A stretch of DNA of 64,000 bases from Paenibacillus amylolyticus. Lineage in GTDB: Bacteria; Bacillota; Bacilli; Paenibacillales; Paenibacillaceae. The position numbers were made by a program, and so were the translations under genes. Below, in pieces: positions 1 to 9,844 of this stretch (its first letter is position 1; every line of letters begins with the position of its first letter). A model generated the notes under the pieces. The model ran no database searches and was not told where the DNA came from. It saw nothing but the letters and a program-made list of their open reading frames with translations. Where the stretch lies: NCBI RefSeq assembly GCF_001570725.1, contig NZ_BCNV01000001.1, forward strand, positions 3,286,001 through 3,350,000, given 5' to 3'.

Positions 1-745
1 GTTCATCACTCTTCAGCAGTTCCCTGCTCTGTCCAAAGTGACTGAGTAGACGCGTAAGTTCCTCTTCTATGTTAGAACGATCGGCAAACATTGCAATTTC
101 CATACCCAATTTATGCTCATCAAAAGGGAAAGAGCCTTCTTCCTGCATTTCCGTAAGTCTCTGCCTTAACTTGTTGCGGTAATCACTCACCACAGTCGGT
201 GCAAGAGCAAGCATCTCGGTATGCAGTGACTCCAGACGAATAATCCGCCGTTCCAGATCACTGGCCAGATGAAGACCCTCGCGTGCGCGCATCTGCTCCA
301 GACTGGACAGAGCCTCTCTCAATCCTTCCTGCAAAACTCGCTCCCATTCGTTCTTCTGCTCTTCGGGAATGGAACTTGTCCCATCCGAATGAACCATGAC
401 GTCCGGCAGCCCAAGCATATCCACAATACTTGGTTTGCCCTGCATTCCAAAGTGAGTCTCCAGTTGCTCTGCAGCCTGCAGATAGGCCCTGACCGTCTGT
501 TCATTCAGAACAGCGGGAAGAGCCTGGTCTTCCTCTTTTTCTTTCATTACATAAACATCAATCCGCCCACGTTTCAAACGGCTCTGTACGATCTTCCTCA
601 AACCGTCTTCATAATATGTCCACTCTCTTGGCAGACGCATCATCACTTCGCAATAACGATGATTAACAGATTTGATCTCTAATTGTACCTTATAGCCGCC
701 AAAATGAAAGGCGGATTGACCGTATCCGGTCATACTGAATGACAT
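1..745 (-). CDS. yicC: YicC/YloC family endoribonuclease, 3' end outside window
   Basis: The minus-strand frame opens with MSFSMTGYGQSAF, the conserved N-terminus of the YicC/YloC family, and continues with EIKSVNHRYCEVMMRLP and the family's coiled, acidic middle. About 248 of the usual ~290 residues are present; the C-terminus lies beyond base 1. Family members are RNA endonucleases that cut structured or small RNAs in Bacillus and E. coli. An in-frame ATG six bases upstream (751) is an alternative start. The gene begins 19 bases after the yitJ stop, so both are probably on one transcript. In B. subtilis yloC lies next to yloB and yloA, which are also present here, although yitJ and dapF are interposed. 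Confidence 0.9.
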   Translation of the reverse strand, partial: MSFSMTGYGQSAFHFGGYKVQLEIKSVNHRYCEVMMRLPREWTYYEDGLRKIVQSRLKRGRIDVYVMKEKEEDQALPAVLNEQTVRAYLQAAEQLETHFGMQGKPSIVDMLGLPDVMVHSDGTSSIPEEQKNEWERVLQEGLREALSSLEQMRAREGLHLASDLERRIIRLESLHTEMLALAPTVVSDYRNKLRQRLTEMQEEGSFPFDEHKLGMEIAMFADRSNIEEELTRLLSHFGQSRELLKSDE

Positions 746-764
746 CGGCATCACATCCGTTTTA

Positions 765-2654
765 CTATTGTAATTGATTATTAGGGTTGAAACAAGTAGG
801 ACATTGATGCTCCGACTTCTCCCATACATATTGAGTCAGTTCGGCCGTCATGCCGTAGAACATAAACGGTGTCATGAGGTAGATCCCTTTGAAATGTGCT
901 GTGGCTACGTCCAGCAGTTCCTTGGCAATTTTTACCCCCATCGCACGGCCCTCTTCGCCTTCCAGACCTGCCATACGGGAACGCACTTCATCCGAAAGCT
1001 GAATCCCGGGAACTTCGTTGTGCAGATACTCTGCATTCCGTCCACTTGCCAGTGGCATTACACCTACAAAAATGGGCACATCCAGATGTTTGGTTGCTTC
1101 GTGCATTGCCACGATTAACTCGGGGTCATAGACAGGCTGCGTCATGATGTAATCTGCACCAGAGGCAATTTTCTTCTCCAGACGCTGTACAGCTTTCTCC
1201 AAATATTTCACATTGGGATTAAATGCTGCTCCGATGACAAAACCAGCTCTTTGCTTCAGCGGTTTACCCGAGAAGGCCACTCCATCGTTCAACTGTTTGA
1301 TCATGCGTATGATTTCAAAAGAGGTCAGATCGTATACCGAGCTCGAACCAGGCAGATCGCCAAATCTGGCAGGATCTCCTGTCACAGCAAGTACATGATT
1401 AATCCCCAGAGCATCAAAACCCATCATGTGAGACTGTGTTCCAATGAGATTCCGGTCACGGCAGGCAATATGGACCAATGGGCGGAGACCCGTGCGATCC
1501 TGAACGAGGTGACCCAGCGCCATGTTGCTCATCCGTGTAACCGCGAGTGAATTATCGGCCAGTGTCAGGGCATCGGCTCCTGCTGCTTTCAGTGTCTCGG
1601 CACCCTTCATGAACTTGGCAATGTCCAAGTCACGTGGCGGGTCAAGTTCAACAATGACCGTGTGACGCTGCTTGACCAGATCAACGATTGTAGGCTGTCC
1701 TCCACGTCCGGAACGCTCATCCACATTTTCATGCAACACGATGCGCGGTTTGGATTCTGACGGATCAGGCTCCAAAATAGGCAAAGGTACATAGTCAGCG
1801 AGCGCCTCTTTCATTGCAGTAATATGATCCGGTGTCGTACCACAGCAACCGCCGATAATACGAGCGCCCAGATCAGCAAATTGCACTGCCGTCTGACCAA
1901 AGTACTCCGGAGTCGCACCATATCGGAACTGACCATCGACATAATCTGCTGCACCCGCATTCGGATAAACAGACATCGGAATACCGATACGTCCGGAGAC
2001 GGTTTCCATGGCTCGCATAATCCCGTTTGGACCTGAGCGGCAGTTAAAACCGATCACGTCCGCGCCCTGCTCCCGCATGATCCGGAATGCTTCAGGCATC
2101 GTATATCCATCCAGCGTGTGCCCTACATCCTCTACCGCGAACTGTCCAATCACAGGCAGATCGCTCAGCTTGCGCGCTTGTAAAAGGGCAATATCCATTT
2201 CCTCGATATCATAGAAGGTTTCAAGCAAAATGCCATCCACACCTTCATCAAGCAGAGCAAATATCTGTTGTTGATAGAAGCGTTTCAGTTCACTTGTAGA
2301 CACGTTTGTCCGCTTGCCACCTCGGATGGAACCAACGGCACCAAGCACATAACCAGTGTCGCCAGCTACCTCTTTGGCAATGCGTACGCCGGCACGGTTC
2401 ACGTCCTCCACCTTGGACTCCAGGCCGAACTTGGACAACTTGTCATAATTGGCAGAGTACGTATTCGTTTCAAATATCTCAGTACCTGCGTCCCGATAAC
2501 GGCGATGTACATCCGCCACCACTTCAGGTGAAATCAAGTTCAACTCTTCGTATGAAATCCCTACCGGGAAACCCATTTGGTACAGAAATGTTCCCATGGC
2601 CCCATCTCCAACGAGAACCCGTTCCTGCATAGCTTTGCGCAAATCCGCCTTCAT
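765..2654 (-). CDS. yitJ: Bifunctional homocysteine S-methyltransferase / methylenetetrahydrofolate reductase
   Basis: This 629-residue protein is a fusion. Residues ~5-290 form an S-methyltransferase barrel with the zinc-binding cysteines visible in GFNCRSGP and GGCCGTTPDH. Residues ~325-605 form a MetF-like methylenetetrahydrofolate reductase (IVELDPPRD, TGDPARFGD, ITQP-type MTQPVYDP). The architecture equals B. subtilis YitJ, which supplies methyl groups for methionine synthesis in the cytoplasm. A G-rich ribosome site (GGGGGGAAATGGG) precedes the ATG. The 170-base upstream region was read for an S-box (SAM) riboswitch, usual for Bacillus yitJ, and none was recognised; a TTACAT-N4-ATGTAA palindrome lies there instead. 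yicC follows after 19 bases. Confidence 0.95.
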   Translation of the reverse strand: MKADLRKAMQERVLVGDGAMGTFLYQMGFPVGISYEELNLISPEVVADVHRRYRDAGTEIFETNTYSANYDKLSKFGLESKVEDVNRAGVRIAKEVAGDTGYVLGAVGSIRGGKRTNVSTSELKRFYQQQIFALLDEGVDGILLETFYDIEEMDIALLQARKLSDLPVIGQFAVEDVGHTLDGYTMPEAFRIMREQGADVIGFNCRSGPNGIMRAMETVSGRIGIPMSVYPNAGAADYVDGQFRYGATPEYFGQTAVQFADLGARIIGGCCGTTPDHITAMKEALADYVPLPILEPDPSESKPRIVLHENVDERSGRGGQPTIVDLVKQRHTVIVELDPPRDLDIAKFMKGAETLKAAGADALTLADNSLAVTRMSNMALGHLVQDRTGLRPLVHIACRDRNLIGTQSHMMGFDALGINHVLAVTGDPARFGDLPGSSSVYDLTSFEIIRMIKQLNDGVAFSGKPLKQRAGFVIGAAFNPNVKYLEKAVQRLEKKIASGADYIMTQPVYDPELIVAMHEATKHLDVPIFVGVMPLASGRNAEYLHNEVPGIQLSDEVRSRMAGLEGEEGRAMGVKIAKELLDVATAHFKGIYLMTPFMFYGMTAELTQYVWEKSEHQCPTCFNPNNQLQ

Positions 2655-2683
2655 CCCATTTCCCCCCGCCTAGCTGTGATCAT

Positions 2684-2699
2684 TTACATACTAATGTAA
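2684..2699. promoter_or_regulatory. Inverted repeat TTACAT-N4-ATGTAA upstream of yitJ
   Basis: A perfect 6+6 inverted repeat with a 4-base spacer ends about 30 bases upstream of the yitJ start and overlaps AT-rich sequence that could hold the promoter. It is a candidate operator only; no regulator is identified. Confidence 0.25.
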
Positions 2700-2824
2700 C
2701 ACAAAAAACGCTAAAAAACGAAGAAAAACACAGGTTTTTACTGAGTATCCAGCTCATATGGACTTTCTTGCCATACAGCCCCCAATATGTCTCTGTACAG
2801 GAGACACGACCTGTCCTTTTTGAC

Positions 2825-2850
2825 AAAAAAAGAGGCCCGCAGGCCTCTTT
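2825..2850 (-). terminator. Rho-independent terminator of dapF
   Basis: Read on the minus strand, AAAGAGGCC and GGCCTCTTT pair across a short loop and run into seven T residues. It lies just after the dapF stop and separates dapF from yitJ. Confidence 0.85.
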
Positions 2851-2868
2851 GGTTAAATTTCCCACTTT

Positions 2869-3702
2869 TTATGAAGTGATTCCCTTAAAGACAACTTCAG
2901 CAGGTCCGGTCATGTATACATGATTGTCAGCTTCATTCCACTCAATGTGGAGATCCCCACCCTTGAGGCTGATGATGGCTGTACGATCTGTATGTCCATT
3001 CAGGACAGAGGATACCAGTGTTGCACAAGCTCCGGTTCCGCAGGCAAGTGTCGGACCAGCTCCACGTTCCCATACACGCATGTCCACATATCCACGGTCA
3101 CGAACTGTGGCGAATTCCACATTGATTTTTTTCGGGAACATCGGATGTACTTCAAGAAGTGGGCCCCAAGTTGTGAGATCAAAATTCACAGCATCATCAA
3201 CGTAGATGACCGCATGTGGGTTACCCATTGATACGGCAGTGAATTTGAACGCATGTCCATTCGCTTCAATGTGGTGATCAACCACAGGATTGGCATCTAC
3301 CGTTGTCGGCACTTGAAGGCCGTTCAGAATCGGCTCACCCATATCGACACGAACCGTTTCCACTTTGCCATCACGAATGTTAAGACTGACAGGTTGTACG
3401 CCTGCACCAATCGTTTCAATAGTAATCTGTTCCTGGCTGACATGACCATGATCGTATACATATTTGGATACACAGCGAATGGCATTCCCACACTGCTCTG
3501 CTTCCGAACCGTCCGAATTCATGATGCGCATCTGAAAGTCCGCCTTCTCCGAAGGCAGTATATAAACCAGGCCATCCGCACCGATGCCGAAGAAACGATT
3601 GCACCATTTTACAGCCAATTCTGCTGCATCTGCCGGAAGCTCCTTTTCACCAAATACAACGATAAAATCGTTACCAAGTCCATGCATTTTCGTAAATTCC
3701 AT
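2869..3702 (-). CDS. dapF: Diaminopimelate epimerase
   Basis: The 277-residue protein starts MEFTKMHGLGNDF and carries both catalytic cysteine motifs, EQCGNAIRC (Cys ~71) and LACGTGAC (Cys ~219). It interconverts LL- and meso-diaminopimelate in the cytoplasm for lysine and peptidoglycan synthesis. The frame stays open upstream to 3795, but the ATG at 3702 was chosen because AAAGGAGTGGGC precedes it at correct spacing and the N-terminus then matches the family exactly. It lies between yloB and yitJ, each separated by a terminator, so it is probably its own unit. Confidence 0.97.
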   Translation of the reverse strand: MEFTKMHGLGNDFIVVFGEKELPADAAELAVKWCNRFFGIGADGLVYILPSEKADFQMRIMNSDGSEAEQCGNAIRCVSKYVYDHGHVSQEQITIETIGAGVQPVSLNIRDGKVETVRVDMGEPILNGLQVPTTVDANPVVDHHIEANGHAFKFTAVSMGNPHAVIYVDDAVNFDLTTWGPLLEVHPMFPKKINVEFATVRDRGYVDMRVWERGAGPTLACGTGACATLVSSVLNGHTDRTAIISLKGGDLHIEWNEADNHVYMTGPAEVVFKGITS

Positions 3703-3796
3703 AATCTTGCCCACTCCTTTTGGCAGTCTGCTGCCAAAGCTATATTCTTGCTCTTCTACAGGATCAGCATAGAAATTCATATTCAACATTTGCACA

Positions 3797-3854
3797 CAAA
3801 AAAGCTATCCTGCAAAACGTCAAAGCTGCCGCTTCGAATCATTTTGAGGATAGC
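3797..3854 (-). terminator. Terminator of the calcium ATPase gene
   Basis: On the minus strand GCTATCCT and AGGATAGC pair, extended by CAAAA/TTTTG with one bulge, across a long loop, followed by TTTTTTGTG. It stands between yloB and dapF. Confidence 0.7.
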
Positions 3855-3886
3855 ATACCGAAATGGATCAGGAAAAGCTATTGATT

Positions 3887-6745
3887 TTATGCCGAAAACT
3901 TTGTACTTTTCGGTACGAAGCGGCCAGAACCGCCCATACGGCGGCGGTTACGACGACCACCCCAGACGCTGCCTGCGCCCATAAGGAACGTTGGAATGCC
4001 CGCAGCAACGATGCAGATCGCCCATTCACGCAATCCCAGAGGTACGGTTTTGAAGATCGGCTGCAACGGTTCAACGTACATCACAACGAGCATCAGTACA
4101 ACCGATGAAATCACGGCAAGAACCAGATATTTGTTCTGTAGTGGGTTCCGGTGAAAAATCGACCGCGAACTACGGCAGTCAAAGACATGAATAAGCTGTG
4201 CCAAAACGAGTGTAGCAAAAGCCACAGACTGTGCCTTAATCAGTTGACCCGGGTTATCCGGTGCAGCCTGAAGGGTAAGCCAAAATGCGCCGAGTGTACA
4301 CAATCCAATCAATACCCCCCGGCTGACGATTTTCCAACCCAGTCTGCGGGCAAAAATATTTTCCTTGGCACCACGGGGCTTGTGTTCCATCAGATCTTTT
4401 TCAGGCTGATCTACCCCCAGCGCCATGGCAGGCAATCCATCCGTCACCAGGTTAACCCACAGAATCTGAATCGGTACGAGTGGCAGGGGCAAGCCCATCA
4501 TCATTGCAAAGAACATTGTTAAAATCTCCCCTACGTTCGATGCCAGCAAATAACGGATAAACTTGCGGATGTTCTCATAAATATTACGCCCTTCTTCAAT
4601 GGCAGCCACAATGGTTGAGAAGTTATCATCACTTAGAATGAGCGCCGAAGCTTCCTTCGTGACATCTGTACCTGTAATGCCCATCGCGATCCCGATGTCA
4701 GCCGCTTTAATCGCCGGAGCGTCGTTCACTCCATCCCCCGTCATGGCGACGACATGCCCCTTGCGCTGCAACGATTTTACGATGCGAAGCTTATGTTCAG
4801 GCGATACCCTTGAGAACACGTAGATGCCTTCTACCTGCTTATCCAGTTGCTCGTCTGTCATGCCTGCCAGCTGCTGACCACTTAGCGAGGCACCTCCACG
4901 TGGAAGAATCCCCAACTGATGCGCAATAGCTTCTGCCGTTGTTCCATGATCACCTGTGATCATGACGGTACGAATGCCCGCTTTGCGGCATGTGGCAATC
5001 GCATCTCGCACTTCACGACGCGGCGGATCAATCATACCTGCAAGTCCGACGAATACAAGCTGACTTTCGGCGGCATGTTCGTCAGCCACTTTTTCCTCCG
5101 GTCGTACTTCACGATAGGCCATTCCGAGGACACGCAGTGCCGCTCCGGCCATGCTCTCATTGGCTGCCATCACTTTCTGCCGCAGTGTTCCGGTGAAAGG
5201 TACGACCTTGCCTTCCCATAAAATATAACTGCAGTGTCCGATTAACACATCCGGTGCACCTTTGGTGTAGATCATTCGCCCTCCCTGGTGATTGACCAGG
5301 ACTGACATGCGTTTCCGCTCGGAATCAAACGGGAACTCCTGCTGGCGGGCATACAACTCTTTGAGACCAGTAGGCGTAAGCCCCATTTTGGAGGCCAGTG
5401 TGACCAGTGCACCTTCCGTCGGATCACCCTTCAGCTCCCAGAATACATTCTCTCGCTGGGCCGCTTCTTCTTTGTAATCATCTTTTTTAGCGTTTTTCTT
5501 GCCATCCTTTTTGGTATCCTTGCCCTTTTTCTTGTTCCCTAATTCGTTTGCGACACTCTCAACAATACTGGCATTGTTGCAAAGTGCGCTAATCTGGAGC
5601 ATTCTGCGCAGGGACTGGTCACTCTTTAATTCCACTGTTCGACCGTTCTCCAGCATCTGCCCTTCAGGTGCATAACCATCCCCAGTAACCTTGATGCTGC
5701 GTCCCTCCAGCCACACATCCGTTACCGTCATCTTGTTCTGGGTGAGCGTGCCTGTCTTATCCGAACAGATCACAGATGCACAGCCAAGGGTTTCGACAGA
5801 AGGCAGTTTGCGCACAATGGCTTTACGTTTGATCATCCGCTGCACGCCAAGTGCGAGTGCAATGGTTACAATGGCCGGCAGACCCTCCGGTATGGCTGCC
5901 ACCGCGAGGCTGACCCCTGCCAGAAACATGCCAACGGCTGGTTGTCCGTGCAATATGCCTGCGACGACGACCATGACGGTTAATCCCAATGCGACAAAAA
6001 TCAGAATTTTGCCCAGTTGTTCCAGTCTGTGCTGTAGCGGTGTTTCCTGCTCCTCCGTATTCTGGATCAGATCGGCAATTTTGCCCATCTCCGTCTCCAT
6101 TCCCGTACGGATGACCACACCTTTGGCCGTACCACGAGTAACCATGGTACCCATAAAACCAATATTCTTCTGATCACCCAGCGGAACGTCCTCGTCGGCA
6201 ATCGGAAGACAATGCTTGCTTACGGGAACCGATTCCCCGGTAAGTGCCGACTCCTCGACATCCAGACTGTTCGTTTGCAGCCAGCGTACATCAGCGGGTA
6301 TGCGGTCGCCACTCTCCACCATAACGATATCTCCGGGTACGAGTTGTTTGGCGGCAAGATGTACTTCCTGGCCCGATCGAAGCACTTTGGCGAGAGGTGC
6401 GGACAACTGTTTCAATGCACGAAGAGATCGTTCTGCCCGGAATTCCTGTACAAACCCCAGAATCGCATTCAGTACGATAATCGCCACAATCGTTACTGCA
6501 TCCAGATACTCACCTAACATTCCGGATACCAACGTTGCTCCCATCAATACCAGCACCATAAAATCTTTGAACTGATTCAAGAGCAATGTGATCGGAGAAA
6601 TGCGTTTCCCCTCGCTCAGCTCATTCGAACCGACCACTTTTCTCTTCTCTGCTACAGCTTCGTCCGTCAATCCTTCCTGCGGGCTGACGCCAAGAGTGTT
6701 GCGAAGCTCTTCATCACTAAGTTGATGCCACTTGGTATGTTCCAT
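3887..6745 (-). CDS. yloB: Calcium-transporting P-type ATPase (SERCA-like)
   Basis: The 952-residue protein has the full P2A ATPase layout: N-terminal cation-ATPase domain, actuator with TGES, PEGL in the fourth membrane helix, phosphorylation motif [11 protein letters not shown], hinge [17 protein letters not shown], and C-terminal membrane helices. The family pumps Ca2+ out of the cell with ATP; B. subtilis YloB is the named relative, important in spores. The start follows GGGAGGGAA. It is divergent from rqcH, as yloB lies beside yloA in Bacillus. A lysine-rich stretch (about residues 406-428, with [17 protein letters not shown]) interrupts the nucleotide-binding domain and looks like a low-complexity insertion. 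Confidence 0.95.
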   Translation of the reverse strand: MEHTKWHQLSDEELRNTLGVSPQEGLTDEAVAEKRKVVGSNELSEGKRISPITLLLNQFKDFMVLVLMGATLVSGMLGEYLDAVTIVAIIVLNAILGFVQEFRAERSLRALKQLSAPLAKVLRSGQEVHLAAKQLVPGDIVMVESGDRIPADVRWLQTNSLDVEESALTGESVPVSKHCLPIADEDVPLGDQKNIGFMGTMVTRGTAKGVVIRTGMETEMGKIADLIQNTEEQETPLQHRLEQLGKILIFVALGLTVMVVVAGILHGQPAVGMFLAGVSLAVAAIPEGLPAIVTIALALGVQRMIKRKAIVRKLPSVETLGCASVICSDKTGTLTQNKMTVTDVWLEGRSIKVTGDGYAPEGQMLENGRTVELKSDQSLRRMLQISALCNNASIVESVANELGNKKKGKDTKKDGKKNAKKDDYKEEAAQRENVFWELKGDPTEGALVTLASKMGLTPTGLKELYARQQEFPFDSERKRMSVLVNHQGGRMIYTKGAPDVLIGHCSYILWEGKVVPFTGTLRQKVMAANESMAGAALRVLGMAYREVRPEEKVADEHAAESQLVFVGLAGMIDPPRREVRDAIATCRKAGIRTVMITGDHGTTAEAIAHQLGILPRGGASLSGQQLAGMTDEQLDKQVEGIYVFSRVSPEHKLRIVKSLQRKGHVVAMTGDGVNDAPAIKAADIGIAMGITGTDVTKEASALILSDDNFSTIVAAIEEGRNIYENIRKFIRYLLASNVGEILTMFFAMMMGLPLPLVPIQILWVNLVTDGLPAMALGVDQPEKDLMEHKPRGAKENIFARRLGWKIVSRGVLIGLCTLGAFWLTLQAAPDNPGQLIKAQSVAFATLVLAQLIHVFDCRSSRSIFHRNPLQNKYLVLAVISSVVLMLVVMYVEPLQPIFKTVPLGLREWAICIVAAGIPTFLMGAGSVWGGRRNRRRMGGSGRFVPKSTKFSA

Positions 6746-7105
6746 GCTTCAAGGTTCCCTCCCAGTCTGTATTTCATCTGCAAAATAAGCTCACATGCTT
6801 CACCGGCGCGCTGGTCGACAGGCTGTACACTATGCCGGACAAACTACCTGCTCTATATGTATTCGGACAGGTCTGTGATTAGCACCCAAGAGGCGAATCC
6901 TTTCCCTGATGGACAGAATAAGCTAAAATAAAAGTCTGCGATGTTCTACGCAGTACCGATTCCAGCGTTCAACAGGCAAGCAACGAAGAATCTGCAGCCG
7001 GTCCTGTTTTTTTACATAACCTGGTTGCTCATTTCAGTTATATAGATGAAGCATTTGGCATGATGATAAAATGCAGATGCTCGATAGAGAGAGGAAGTGG
7101 AAAAA
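6746..7105. other. Divergent intergenic region between yloB and rqcH
   Basis: These 360 bases hold no gene that can be supported. They must contain the promoters for both flanking genes; no convincing -35/-10 pair was found. At 7034-7046 the sequence CAGTTATATAGATG resembles the outer end of the 195-bp repeat found after rqcH (CAACTTATATAGATG), and may be a remnant of the same element. Confidence 0.5.
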
Positions 7106-8878
7106 ATGGCATTGGACGGCATCGTAACACGAGCCATTGTTCATGAATTGCAGGGCTGCATTGGTGGACGTATCAGCAAGATCCATCAGCCGAATGGCCA
7201 TGACGTAGTTCTCACACTGCGTGCTCAGCGCGGAAATAGTAAATTGCTTGTTTCGGCAAGCCCGACATATCCTCGTGTGCATTATACGGAAAAGACATTT
7301 CTTAACCCTACTGAAGCACCCATGTTCTGCATGCTGCTCCGCAAGCACTGTGAAGGTGCAATCATTGAGGAGATCCGTCAAATTGGCATGGAACGTATTA
7401 TCCACATCAATGTGCGCCAGCGCGACGAACTGGGGGATGTTTCGGTTAAACGGATCATCATTGAATTGATGGGGCGTCACAGTAATATTATTTTGCTTGA
7501 TCCTGTAACAGGAACAATTCTGGATGGTATTCATCATGTAACTCCGTCCATCAGCAGCTACCGGGTAATTATGCCCGGATTCTCGTATACTGCCCCACCC
7601 GAGCAACATAAAAGTAATCCGCTCGAAGTAAGTCGTACAGCATTCGAGGACAGCTATCATGCCGCTGAGGAAGAGGCATCACGCTGGCTTGTGAACTCCT
7701 TTAGCGGTCTTAGCCCGTTAATTGCGGGAGAGATTGCTGCTCGTGGGATTACTCCTGAAGGCACAGTGAGCACTCCCACTGTGGTTGAGGGTGAGAGCCG
7801 AGTTGAGGCTGGTGCACTCTGGAACGCTTTTGAAGCCGTGATGGGACCTGTCAGAGATCATATCTACACGCCTGTAACCGGAATGAACGCTAAAGGCAAA
7901 ATGATTTTTTCGGCCGTTCATCTTCAAAGCATTCAAGACTTGGAGAAAGCCTATGACACGATGAGCAAGTGCATGGAAGATTACTACGGAGACAAGGCTG
8001 AACGAGACACGGTAAAACAGAGAGTAAGTGATCTGCTCCGTTTTCTGCAGAATGAGCGAAGCAAAAACATCAAAAAGCTGGACAACCTGAACAAGGACCT
8101 GCTGGAAGCTGACGATGCAGACAAGTTCAGACTATGGGGTGAGTTGCTGTTTGCCTCCCTGCATCAGGTCCACAAAGGGGATAAGAGCGTGGAGCTTGTG
8201 AACTTCTACGATGAAGACCAAGCCAACATTACTATTCAGCTTGATCCGCTGCTCACACCGTCTGACAACGCACAGCGTTACTTCAAGCGGTATAACAAAT
8301 ACAAGAACAGTCTGGCTGTCATTCATGAGCAGCTTGGCAAAACCAAAGACGAGATTGACTATCTCGATAATCTGTTGCAGCAGCTCTCCATCGCATCGAT
8401 GAACGACATTGAGGAAATTCGGGATGAGCTTGTGCAACAGGGATACCTTCGTGACCGTAACAAAAAGGGTAAAAAGAAGAAAAAAAGCGACCGTCCGACC
8501 GTACACCAGTTCACCTCCTCCGAGGGAATTGATATTCTTGTGGGCAAAAACAACCTGCAGAACGAGTATGTAACCAACCGTCTAGCTTCTTCCAACGACA
8601 CTTGGCTTCATACCAAAGACATTCCAGGTTCACATGTCGTCATTCGCAGTACAGACTTTGGTGAGGCGACATTGGAAGAAGCAGCACAGCTTGCTGCCTA
8701 CTTCAGTCAAGCCAAGGAGTCCAGCAGCGTGCCTGTGGATTACACGTTTATCCGTCATGTACGCAAACCCAGCGGTGCGAAACCAGGTTTTGTCATCTAT
8801 GATCATCAGAAGACGTTGTTTGTCACGCCAAATGATGAATTGATCAAAAGTCTGCCATCCACCATTAAAAATGGATAA
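7106..8878 (+). CDS. rqcH: Rqc2/NEMF homolog RqcH (fibronectin-binding protein A family)
   Basis: The ~590-residue protein has an NFACT-N domain (LQGCIGGRISKIHQPNGHD near the start), a long central coiled coil (~270-450) and a C-terminal NFACT-R domain with DTWLHTKDIPGSHVVIR. It is the YloA/RqcH family, which binds stalled 50S-peptidyl-tRNA and recruits tRNA-Ala to add C-terminal alanine tails in ribosome-associated quality control. A GTG at 7097 is in frame, but GAGGAAG sits 8 bases before the ATG at 7106, so that start was chosen. The gene is divergent from yloB and followed immediately by a repeat element. Confidence 0.95.
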   Translation: MALDGIVTRAIVHELQGCIGGRISKIHQPNGHDVVLTLRAQRGNSKLLVSASPTYPRVHYTEKTFLNPTEAPMFCMLLRKHCEGAIIEEIRQIGMERIIHINVRQRDELGDVSVKRIIIELMGRHSNIILLDPVTGTILDGIHHVTPSISSYRVIMPGFSYTAPPEQHKSNPLEVSRTAFEDSYHAAEEEASRWLVNSFSGLSPLIAGEIAARGITPEGTVSTPTVVEGESRVEAGALWNAFEAVMGPVRDHIYTPVTGMNAKGKMIFSAVHLQSIQDLEKAYDTMSKCMEDYYGDKAERDTVKQRVSDLLRFLQNERSKNIKKLDNLNKDLLEADDADKFRLWGELLFASLHQVHKGDKSVELVNFYDEDQANITIQLDPLLTPSDNAQRYFKRYNKYKNSLAVIHEQLGKTKDEIDYLDNLLQQLSIASMNDIEEIRDELVQQGYLRDRNKKGKKKKKSDRPTVHQFTSSEGIDILVGKNNLQNEYVTNRLASSNDTWLHTKDIPGSHVVIRSTDFGEATLEEAAQLAAYFSQAKESSSVPVDYTFIRHVRKPSGAKPGFVIYDHQKTLFVTPNDELIKSLPSTIKNG

Positions 8879-8880
8879 GG

Positions 8881-9075
8881 CTATATAAGTTGAACTAAAG
8901 ATTATTTACACTGACACTACGATGACAGAACAACCTTCCAATCGCTGTTATCCCCAGATTTTTTTGATCCCTGTTCTGAAAGGGAAAATCCGGTGATAAA
9001 GGCGCACGCTTCGCTTTTTTCAGGTTTTTTCTGTCCTCTCCGTTATCGTGTAAATGATTAGTTCAACTTATATAG
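8881..9075. repeat. 195-bp palindrome-ended intergenic repeat
   Basis: The left arm (8881-8911) and right arm (9048-9075) are inverted copies. The outer 18 bases, CTATATAAGTTGAACTAA, match exactly and the next ~10 match with a 3-base gap. Inside are further partly complementary stretches, such as GACAGAACAACC against GGTTTTTTCTGTCC, and a CCCTGTTCTGAAAGGG-type hairpin. There is no open reading frame. The element begins two bases after the rqcH stop codon. No target-site duplication is visible. Its shape is that of a MITE-like or structured intergenic repeat, and it resembles sequences I recall as recurring in Paenibacillus genomes. Confidence 0.75.
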
Positions 9076-9096
9076 ATGCAACAGTAACAAAGACAG

Positions 9097-9131
9097 AATC
9101 CCCTGACCATTAATGGTTCAGGGGATTTTTG
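9097..9131 (+). terminator. Rho-independent terminator after rqcH and the repeat
   Basis: AATCCCCTGA and TTCAGGGGATT pair around CCATTAATGG, which is itself self-complementary, and the hairpin ends in TTTTT. Confidence 0.85.
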
Positions 9132-9256
9132 TGGTTGCAATAAGTTATTTCAATGATAGGTGAAGCTCGCTTATTTCTCTTTTTTTGAATATTAATTCGT
9201 TTATATGTATACTAATTCAATATTCACGAATAAAATTATAGTTAAGGAAGTGTACT

Positions 9257-9703
9257 ATGACCATACATATCAGAGAAACGCAACCTGATGATCTGAAACC
9301 ACTGACTGCATTAATGCATGACTATGTGGTGGGATTCTACAACAACTCCTGGCCTGGTGATCAATCCATCCAGCTTCTGATCAACAACCTGCTTAATCAG
9401 CAGATCGGTGCTCAATTCGTGGCAGAAGAGGACGGAAAGCTTATCGGATTTTCCACCCTGTTCTTTACCTACAGCACGATGAAAGCAGAGCGTGTCGCCA
9501 TCACGAATGACCTATTTGTTACGGAAACATTCAGAGAGGGCGAAGCAGAAGCCAAATTATTTGCACACTGCCAGCAATATACGCGTGAACATGGATGTGC
9601 TTATATGTCCTGGATCACAGCAGTAACTAATGAGCGGGCACAGCAATTATTCGAGCGTCTTGGAGCTGTACGTGGCGATTGGGTAAATTATTCGATTACA
9701 TAG
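9257..9703 (+). CDS. GNAT family N-acetyltransferase
   Basis: The 148-residue protein is a single GNAT domain: an N-terminal IRETQPDDL strand-helix, a central beta region (FVAEEDGKLIGFSTLFF), a degenerate acetyl-CoA loop around FREGEAEAKLF, and a C-terminal AQQLFERLGA motif. The substrate cannot be predicted. The start follows AAGGAAG. It is a one-gene unit bounded by terminators on both sides. The usual Q/R-x-x-G-x-G/A signature is only partly recognisable, so the acetyl donor site may be atypical. Confidence 0.85.
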   Translation: MTIHIRETQPDDLKPLTALMHDYVVGFYNNSWPGDQSIQLLINNLLNQQIGAQFVAEEDGKLIGFSTLFFTYSTMKAERVAITNDLFVTETFREGEAEAKLFAHCQQYTREHGCAYMSWITAVTNERAQQLFERLGAVRGDWVNYSIT

Positions 9704-9718
9704 TCTCTTTTTAGCACA

Positions 9719-9775
9719 AAAAAGGGACATGCAAACATGAAGGTTCAGCCCTATCATGTTTGCATGTCCTTTTCT
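9719..9775. terminator. Bidirectional terminator
   Basis: GGACATGCAAACATGA (from 9725) and TCATGTTTGCATGTCC (9754-9769) form a 16-bp perfect stem, flanked by A-rich sequence on the left and TTTT on the right. It can serve the GNAT gene on the plus strand and the PHP gene on the minus strand. Confidence 0.85.
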
Positions 9776-9844
9776 CCTTCGATCTTAAAATGTAGCCAGT
9801 AATACAGAATTTATTTAGTCAGATAGAGCTTTACCACGTCTCGC

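Noticed and set aside
2655..2824. SAM (S-box) riboswitch upstream of yitJ
   Set aside because: The conserved S-box core and terminator/antiterminator pair were not found on reading the minus strand.
7034..7660. 208-codon minus-strand frame within rqcH
   Set aside because: It is antisense to the strongly supported rqcH frame, has no ribosome site and reads as low-quality protein.
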